From CADEED01 sp963711635 (GTDB taxonomy: Bacteria > Pseudomonadota > Gammaproteobacteria > Steroidobacterales > Steroidobacteraceae): 64,000 nt of DNA. Shown piece by piece: positions 57,928 through 64,000 of the stretch (within the stretch, counting starts at the first letter, position 1; each line of letters starts with the position of its first letter). The notes under the pieces are model-generated. The model was given only the letters and a program-made list of their open reading frames with translations. It was not told the origin of the DNA and did not search any database. The position numbers and the translations under genes are program-made. The stretch covers positions 62,001-126,000 of the forward strand of contig CAVQEZ010000014.1 of NCBI GenBank assembly GCA_963711635.1, in the 5' to 3' direction.

Positions 57928-59772
57928 TTGATCCGTGCCGCAGAGCCCGCAGTCTTCGAATTCGGCGGATTCCGCCTCGAACCGCAGCGCCGTCTGCTGT
58001 CACGGGACGGTGAGCCGGTGATCGTGACCGACAAGGCGTTCGACGCGCTGGTCTACCTGATCGAGCACGCGGGACAGCTGGTCACCAAGGACGATCTCAT
58101 CAAGGCGCTGTGGCCCGACATCGTCGTCGAAGAGAACAACCTCTACGTCGTCATCTCGACCCTGCGCAAGGCGCTGAAGGACGAATCGGGCGCGCAACGC
58201 CTGATCGCAACCATCGCCGGCCGCGGCTATCAATTCGTCGCCCAGGTTCAGGTCGGCGCAAGCTCGGTTGAGGCGGCGCCAGTTCCTCCGGCGACTTCGG
58301 CCGTGGTACTCACGTTTGCCGAGAGCGTCGGATCGCCTGGGTCGTCCGCGGTGGTGCTGGCGATAGCCGGCATCGTCGCGGTGATCGCGCTGCGGCCCGC
58401 GCGCGCGCCCGCGGCGTGGTGACACTTGGCAGTGTTGCCGTTCCAGCCCTTGACGCTGGCGGACCGCAATGAGTCGCTCGAGTTCGGCATGGCGGAGACG
58501 CTGATCGCGGGCTTGAACGCCGATCGCCTCTCGGTCAGCCCGCTGAGCTCGGTGCGCCGCTTCGCCGGCAACGAACAGAACGCACTCGCAGCGGGCCGGG
58601 CGCTCGGCGTCCAGTCGGTGCTCGAAGGTCACATTCAACGCGTCGGCGAGGAGTTGCAGGTGTCCGCCCGACTACTCGACGTCAGCGACGGAAAACAACT
58701 CTGGGCAGAGCGCTACAACGTGGCTTTCACGGATATCTTTTCCGTCCAGGACACCATCGCGGCGAAAGTGCGCGCGGCGCTGCGCGTGCAATTGACTGGC
58801 GAGGCGTCGCCGCCGCTGCGACGCTACACCGCGGACAGCGAGGCCTATCAGCTCTATGCCAACGGGCGTTTCCATTTGAACCGCGGCAACGAGGCGGGAT
58901 TGCGCCAGGCGCTCGCGGATTTCGAGCAGGCGGTGGAACGCGATCCGCAGTTCGCGCTCGCGCATGTTGGTGTCGCGGAAGCGCATTCCATCCTGGGAGT
59001 ATTCGGCGTGGTCGCGCCCCGGGACACCTTTCCGCAGGCGCGGCGCGCCGTCGACAGGGCGCTGGAGCTGGCGCCGGAGCTGGGTGAAGCCTACGCATCT
59101 CTGGGCCACATCAAGGTGCAGTACGAACACGATTGGAACGGCGCGGAACGAGCCTATCGGCGCGCGATCGAGTTGAACCCTACGTTTGCTCGTGGACCGC
59201 AGTGGTACGGGTTGTTGCTGGGGTGCCAGGGCCGATTTGAAGACAGCATCGCGCAGCTGCGGCGTTCGCAGGAGCTCGAGCCGGCGCAGCCCATCTACAG
59301 CGCACTCATCGGAATGGTCCTGATGTACCAGCGCCGTTACGGCGACGCGATCGAGCAATTGCAGCTGACGCTCGAGATGGATCCGAACTTCCCGACCGCG
59401 AACACATACCTGGCGGTCGCCTATCTACGTCGCGGCGACTACGAGAAGGCCATGGAGCATCTCGCGCGCGCCAGAACCCTTGCGCCCGGCAGCCAGGGAT
59501 ACGCAGGGCAGATTCATGCACTGTCCGGGCGGCGCGCCGCCGCGCTGCAGGAGATCGAGCGGCTGGTGGGGTTGTCCAAGCAGCGCTATGTGTCGGCCTA
59601 CGACATCGCGACCATCTACGCGGCGCTGGGCGAGGCGGACAAGACGTTCGAATGGCTGGAGCGTGCGTTCGAGGAACGCTCGCCGCTCATCGCGTGGTTA
59701 CGTTGGGATGCCGTGTTCGATGGCATCCGCTCCGACGCGCGCTACGCTGCGTTGGCGACGCGCCTGCCGTAA
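57928..59772 (+). CDS. Winged-helix/TPR (CadC-like) regulator interrupted by an in-frame TGA
   Basis: A ToxR-like membrane regulator of about 614 codons. Residues 1-110: FEFGGFRLEPQRRLLSRDGE, LVTKDDLIKALWPD, YVVISTLRKALKD. One transmembrane helix near 140-160. Then a periplasmic LAVLPFQPLTLADRNESLEF domain and TPR units to the end. TGA at 58420-58422 splits it in frame. Two compensating indels (one lost G before GTGGTG, one extra G after CACTT) would give AVVTLAVLPF and fit the error pattern of the window; a true nonsense change is the alternative. TTG start at 57928 with GGAG upstream. Confidence 0.8.
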
Positions 59773-59774
59773 AT

Positions 59775-61766
59775 CTATCGATCCCGGTTGTCCCGGTGGC
59801 GGGTGCCATTGTTGCCCGGTTGCTTCTGGGGCTGCTGCGACCTGTTTTCAGCGGGCCGTTGCGGCGCAGGGCGCTCGGGACGATTGTTATTAGGACGATG
59901 GTTGTCGGGCCGCTCGGCCCGCGGGCGCTCGACATTTCGCTCGCGCTGTTCCGGCGGGCGGGCAGAACGCTGGGCGCGCTCACTGTCCACCTGTCGCCGC
60001 CGCTGCTCGGCAGCTTGCTCGCGAAACATCTGCACACGCTGCTCCTGCTGTGAGCGTTCCTGCTGCTGGCGCGCGCGCTGTTCGCGCGGTTGCATCTTCG
60101 GCGACGATGTCTCGGTGCGAGGCTGGCGATCCTCGCGCGGCGGTGTCTTTGGCGACGACATGTCGGTGCGCGGCGGGCGATCCGGCCGGTTGCGATCGAC
60201 TGCGACGCGGCCTTCATCGCGATCGTCGCGAACCCGCGGACGTGAGTTCAGGTCGTCTCCTGCGCGCAGGGGTTCCGGACGGCCACCGGTGCTGCGTGTA
60301 AAGCGAGTCACCGGCGGCGGCGGGTTTCTCTTCACGACGACCTGGCGATCCACGACGTTTCGCGGCGGCACGCGCACGTTGGCGCGCGCTGCACCGCCCA
60401 GGCGGCTCTCGCGACTGGGCGCGATCTGCGGCGCCACCGCGGTGGCGACTGCGCGCGAGAATTCCCGATCGTCGCCCCGAACGCGGTGGTCACTCACGCG
60501 ACCCGCCGACGTGAAGACGTTGCGGTCCACGGCCGTCACGGCGCCGGGCACGTCGCGATTGCGATACCTGAAGTTCTTGCCGCGATTCTCGTAGACGTTT
60601 CTCAGATAGACGCGATTCACGATCGCGTTCGAGACGTTCACGCGCTCCACGTAGCGATGACTGTAGCGACGCGGAGGCACATAGACTTCACGCGGTCCCA
60701 GCGGGAACCAGCCCACACGACCGGGGCCTGAGGTCACCCCAATGTTGAATCCAGGCCCGCCGACCCAGCCCACGACTGCGGGGGCATATACGGCGCGCCC
60801 ATGCCGCGGCCCCGGCACCCAGCACCAGCGATTGCGGGCGTAAGCCCAGCGGCCGTAGTGAAACGGCGCGTAACCCCACGGGGCATCGTCGATCCAGGTC
60901 CAGCCCCAGGGCGAAACCCAGACCCAGCGGCCGTACTGATACGGCGCCCAGCCCGCGGCAACGCGCGAAGGCGTCCACACGTATCCGTACTCGGCCTCGG
61001 AGCTCCACGTGCCGTTGTCGTTGAGATCTTCATAACCCGTGACATCGGGCGACACGTACTCGGCGGTTGGCGAAGAGGCCACGCGCTCATAGCCCCGGTC
61101 GCGCTCGAGGCTCCAGGAATCGAACTCATCCGGTGCGCCCAGTGTGCTGAACTGCACGCCCTGTCCTTCGATACCGCGAACGGTGGCAACTTCCTGGTTG
61201 TGTACGACGAAGTTCTGCGATGGGCCGGTGGCTTCGGCCTCACCTTCGCTGATCCTCACGACGGTGACATTGTCCGGGTCGTCGAACTCGACCCGATAGT
61301 TGCCGGGACGCACCAGCGACAGCGCCACATTCGGTGTGTCGATCTCGATGTGATCGTTTTCGTCCAGCGCGCGCACCCGCACATTGATGACGCCTGCGGT
61401 CATGCGCATCTGGATGGTGTCGTCGTCGACATTGAGGAAGGAGAAGCCGGTGTTCGGCCCCAGGCGCACGGCAGCCTGGCCGACCTGGATCTCGGCGCGT
61501 GCGTCCCGCTCGGTCCACAACTTGTCGCCGGTGGTCAGCGGGCGATTGAGCAGGGCCGGCGCCCAGTCTTCTTCTCCGGCCGGCTGCATCGAGACATCGC
61601 CCTGGATGTAGCTGAGCCGCGCCGCGCGATCCGGCGGATCCGCCTCGTACGACTCGCTATCCTGTGCGCGGGCCAGCCCCAGCATCAAGCTGAACGACAG
61701 GACCGCGAGAGTGCGAAATAAACTGTTGACCATGGCCTGCATGATTGGGAAACGCCACTGAACCAT
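59775..61766 (-). CDS. FecR-domain protein with DUF6600-like region and Arg/Gln-rich tail
   Basis: A 663-residue secreted protein. Signal peptide (LFRTLAVLSFSLMLGLARAQ), FecR-like domain (YIQGDVSMQPAGEEDWAPAL, GPNTGFSFLNVD). The middle is Trp/Tyr/Gly-rich (GYVWTPSRVAAGWAPYQYGR, WGWTWIDDAPWGYAPFHYGR) as in DUF6600. The last 230 residues are very rich in Arg, Pro and Gln. Starts at 61766, 61742 or 61733 are possible; 61733 (MVNSLFRT) gives the tidiest signal peptide. Convergent with the winged-helix gene (2 bp apart). Confidence 0.82.
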   Translation of the reverse strand: MVQWRFPIMQAMVNSLFRTLAVLSFSLMLGLARAQDSESYEADPPDRAARLSYIQGDVSMQPAGEEDWAPALLNRPLTTGDKLWTERDARAEIQVGQAAVRLGPNTGFSFLNVDDDTIQMRMTAGVINVRVRALDENDHIEIDTPNVALSLVRPGNYRVEFDDPDNVTVVRISEGEAEATGPSQNFVVHNQEVATVRGIEGQGVQFSTLGAPDEFDSWSLERDRGYERVASSPTAEYVSPDVTGYEDLNDNGTWSSEAEYGYVWTPSRVAAGWAPYQYGRWVWVSPWGWTWIDDAPWGYAPFHYGRWAYARNRWCWVPGPRHGRAVYAPAVVGWVGGPGFNIGVTSGPGRVGWFPLGPREVYVPPRRYSHRYVERVNVSNAIVNRVYLRNVYENRGKNFRYRNRDVPGAVTAVDRNVFTSAGRVSDHRVRGDDREFSRAVATAVAPQIAPSRESRLGGAARANVRVPPRNVVDRQVVVKRNPPPPVTRFTRSTGGRPEPLRAGDDLNSRPRVRDDRDEGRVAVDRNRPDRPPRTDMSSPKTPPREDRQPRTETSSPKMQPREQRARQQQERSQQEQRVQMFREQAAEQRRRQVDSERAQRSARPPEQRERNVERPRAERPDNHRPNNNRPERPAPQRPAENRSQQPQKQPGNNGTRHRDNRDR

Positions 61767-61876
61767 CCCTGAACGGGCACAGTGCAGCTGTCGGCGGCCG
61801 ATGACAAGCCATGAAGAGAATCGCCCGGACGCGTGTCGGGGATTGAGTTAACTCACGCCGGGCTGGCGCAATTTCC

Positions 61877-62254
61877 TCAGATCGCTTGCGCCGCCTGGGC
61901 TCCCGCCGCCCAGGTTGCAGTCGTGCCCGGTTCACCGAGCTGGTCTGCGGCCTGCCGCAGGACTGCGATCAGCCGGACCCGAATGTCCTTCGCGTCGGTC
62001 AGGTTCTCGTCGCCAAGGTCGAGTCTTTCGATGGTGTTTGCGAAGTCGCGCAGACGTTTGATGGCATTGGCGGGATCGTCGGAGCCCTGGTCGACGGACT
62101 TCTGAATGTTCACCACATGCACGAGCATGCGCAACAGCGATGCCGGTGCCTGAAACTGACTGGTCGGCGCATTGGTCTGCAGTACGTCGATCAGTTCGCG
62201 CATGAGAGCGCGAGCCTGGTCCAACGATTCACGGGTAGTTTGATCGGATTGCAC
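61877..62254 (-). CDS. Hypothetical small helical protein
   Basis: A 125-residue all-helical soluble protein: SLDQARALMRELIDVLQTNA, SLLRMLVHVVNIQKSVDQGS, ANTIERLDLGDENLTDAKDI. GTG at 62254 follows GAGGA; an upstream ATG (62320) has no site. Heptad-like spacing suggests a helical bundle. Function unknown. The ORF does not extend into the RarD gene. Confidence 0.6.
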   Translation of the reverse strand: MQSDQTTRESLDQARALMRELIDVLQTNAPTSQFQAPASLLRMLVHVVNIQKSVDQGSDDPANAIKRLRDFANTIERLDLGDENLTDAKDIRVRLIAVLRQAADQLGEPGTTATWAAGAQAAQAI

Positions 62255-62340
62255 GGTCGTCCTCGCTTGGCTGGCTGGCGGAAATCGACAGCGCGCAAGC
62301 AGGGTGGGCGACAGGGCCAAGGGTGTCTGTCGGTGTGGGC

Positions 62341-63237
62341 CTACACAGCCGGGCTAGGAAGCCTCGCCCGCCACAGCGCATTTCCCACATAGATCAGCAA
62401 TCCGATCCAGATGAGCACGAACCCGGTCGCGCGCGCGGCTTCGAAGGGCTCGCCGAACACCAGCAGGCCGCAGGCCAGCTGCATGCTGGGCGCGATGAAC
62501 TGCAGCACGCCGATCGTCGAATATGGAACGCGCCGCGCGCCATACGCGAACAGGAACAGCGGCACTGAAGTGACGATCCCGCCCAGCAGCAGCAGCGTGT
62601 CGACGAGCCCGCTCATGTGTCCGAGCGCGGCCGTTCCGTTGAGCTCGCACCAGATCAGATAGCCGATGGAAAATGGCGCGAGCAGGATGGTTTCGACCGC
62701 GAGCCCGGGCAGCGCATCGATGCTCACCGTCTTGCGAATCACACCGTAGATTGCGAAGGAGCTCCCCACCATCAGCGCGAGCCAGGGAGTGTGGCCGGCG
62801 ATGAAGGTGAGATAGATGACGCCCGCGGCGGCGAAGCCAACGGCCGCCCATTGCGTTCGATCCAGGCGTTCCGACAGCACGAAGATACCGAGCAGCACGT
62901 TGAGCAGCGGACCGATGAAGTACGCGAGGCTCACATCGAGCACGCGATCGTGATTGACCGCCCACGCGAATCCGATCCAGTTGATCGCGATGAAGAACGC
63001 GCTGGCCACGAGCCGAATGAGCACGCCGCTGCGGCTCACGGCTGCGCGCAGTTTCCCGAGCTCTCCAATGACGGCCAGCCACGCAATCACGAACAGGCAG
63101 GACCAGACGATGCGATGCGCGGTGATCTGCATCGCCGACACTTTCACGAGGCCGATTAGATAGAGCGGGAACAGGCCCCACATGACGAACGCGGCAATCG
63201 CCGCCGCGAGTCCTCTGGAAGCGGGAGTCTGAGCCAT
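62341..63237 (-). CDS. rarD: RarD-like EamA-family transporter
   Basis: A 298-residue inner-membrane protein with ten hydrophobic helices and two EamA repeats. RarD-type signatures: AFVMWGLFPLYLIGLVKVSA, IVWSCLFVIA, NWIGFAWAVNHDRVLDVSLA and YFIGPLLNVLLG. RarD proteins export or carry small metabolites (chloramphenicol sensitivity locus in E. coli). ATG 63237, divergent from the last gene (59 bp). Confidence 0.9.
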   Translation of the reverse strand: MAQTPASRGLAAAIAAFVMWGLFPLYLIGLVKVSAMQITAHRIVWSCLFVIAWLAVIGELGKLRAAVSRSGVLIRLVASAFFIAINWIGFAWAVNHDRVLDVSLAYFIGPLLNVLLGIFVLSERLDRTQWAAVGFAAAGVIYLTFIAGHTPWLALMVGSSFAIYGVIRKTVSIDALPGLAVETILLAPFSIGYLIWCELNGTAALGHMSGLVDTLLLLGGIVTSVPLFLFAYGARRVPYSTIGVLQFIAPSMQLACGLLVFGEPFEAARATGFVLIWIGLLIYVGNALWRARLPSPAV

Positions 63238-63296
63238 GTGACATTGTGCCGGAAAGCCGGAACGCGCCGCGTCTATCAAAGGGGTAGCATTCCCGT

Positions 63297-64000
63297 ATGG
63301 CGACGCGTCAGGAACTGCAGGCCGGATTTCGAATCGGCGATTGCCTCATCGATCCCCTTCAGAACCGGATCGTGCGGAACGAAATCGAGGCGCGCCTCGA
63401 GCCGCGGGTCATGGATGTGCTGGTGTGCCTGGCCGAGCACGCGGGCGAAGTCGTTTCGCGCGAGACACTCAACGCGCAGGTTTGGGGCAACGTCATCGTC
63501 ACCGACCAGGCGGTGACGAATTGCATCTCCGAGCTGCGCCATCATCTCGGCGACGACCGCTCCGTCCATCGTGTCATCGAGACGATTCCGAAGCGCGGCT
63601 ATTGTTTGAAGGCGCCGGTGCTTCCAGCGCCGGTGCAACTCGTTCAGCCACCGACCAGACGCTCGATTGCCGCCCGACTCTGGCTGATTGCCGCCGGCCT
63701 GTTGCTGCTGGGCGCCTTGATACTGTTCGCCACGGAGCGGTGGCGAAGCGCGTCGGGCCCGGCTCTTACCAGCGTGGCCGTGATGCGCTTCGAGAACGCA
63801 GCCGGCGATGAGGCGCTGGACTACCTCTCGTTGGCGCTCTCCGATGAAACCGCGACATTGCTCACCAGGTCCCAGGGGCTCGCGGTGCGTCCATTCGGCT
63901 ATGTGGAAGGCGATGATCCCCTTGCCTCGGCCCGCGCTCGCCACGTGGATCACATCGTCAGCGGTCGCTATTACCGGGAGGACAACAACCAGCTCAGTCT
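63297..64000 (+). CDS. Winged-helix (CadC-like) membrane regulator, 3' end outside window
   Basis: ATG at 63297; about 234 residues visible, and the frame is open to the edge. Residues 1-105: FRIGDCLIDPLQNRIVRNEI, VSRETLNAQVWGN, TNCISELRHHLGDDRSVHRV, ETIPKRGYCLKAP. One transmembrane helix at about 130-148 (LWLIAAGLLLLGALILF). Then ALTSVAVMRFENAAGDEALDYLSLA, the domain that precedes TPRs in these proteins. Third such regulator in the window. AAAGGGG lies upstream. Confidence 0.85.
   Translation, partial: MATRQELQAGFRIGDCLIDPLQNRIVRNEIEARLEPRVMDVLVCLAEHAGEVVSRETLNAQVWGNVIVTDQAVTNCISELRHHLGDDRSVHRVIETIPKRGYCLKAPVLPAPVQLVQPPTRRSIAARLWLIAAGLLLLGALILFATERWRSASGPALTSVAVMRFENAAGDEALDYLSLALSDETATLLTRSQGLAVRPFGYVEGDDPLASARARHVDHIVSGRYYREDNNQLS

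Noticed and set aside
58420..58422. Selenocysteine codon
   Set aside because: The site is in a linker, not an active site; no SECIS-like hairpin follows directly; compensating indels explain it more simply.

Overview
This 64 kb window of high-GC DNA carries densely packed genes on both strands. No insertion sequence, phage gene, integrase or CRISPR array was seen. TonB-dependent receptors, Gram-negative lipoproteins, ToxR-like winged-helix/TPR regulators, a pectate lyase and esterase/acyl-CoA ligase genes point to a free-living proteobacterium. A gammaproteobacterium of the Steroidobacter/Xanthomonadales kind would fit, but that is inference: there is no rRNA, and the only RNA gene is a tRNA-Arg.

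Layout. 0-8.8 kb: end of an ABC ATPase gene with its YtrA-like GntR regulator, a TonB receptor, an FAD-linked oxidase, an HxlR regulator, two tandem secreted paralogues and a metallo-beta-lactamase-fold lipoprotein. 8.8-17.4 kb: a PL1 pectate lyase with a LacI-type palindrome, a glutamine amidotransferase, an SDR/effector-domain/MFS operon, a beta-roll repeat protein coupled to a tiny lipoprotein, a GST and a TRIC-type channel. 17.6-26.3 kb: a seven-gene coupled operon (TonB receptor, MFS, carboxylesterase, acyl-CoA ligase, TetR, MFE2-like dehydrogenase, SnoaL-like protein) that reads as uptake, ester cleavage, CoA activation and oxidation of an unidentified ester. 26.3-37.2 kb: diguanylate cyclase, rhodanese lipoprotein, YCII protein, formaldehyde-dehydrogenase-like alcohol dehydrogenase, cyclase, LytS/LytTR pair, cytochrome P460, CMD protein and LtrA. 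37.2-42.6 kb: a complete Gram-negative stressosome operon (RsbR, RsbS, RsbT, ATPase-SpoIIE phosphatase, two sensor kinases). 42.7-48.2 kb: a STAND-type ATPase regulator between two TPR genes that share a 38-nt promoter element. 48.4-64 kb: tRNA-Arg, three ToxR-like regulators, an XRE/membrane pair, an ECF sigma cluster, esterase, RecQ, DDAH, an FecR-domain protein and RarD.

Reading-frame quality. Many genes are broken by single-base indels. I placed 57 (49 gains, 8 losses), 36 of them between 17.6 and 25.0 kb. In every such gene, undoing them restores a full-length family member whose length is a multiple of three and usually restores stop/start overlaps with neighbours. I read them as raw-read error (insertion-dominated), not gene decay. 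Coordinates for these genes span the whole corrected gene.

The most interesting items are the duplicated promoter element around the STAND regulator, the stressosome operon, the 15-residue repeat protein with its coupled lipoprotein, and the coupled ester-catabolism operon with its own upstream dyad.
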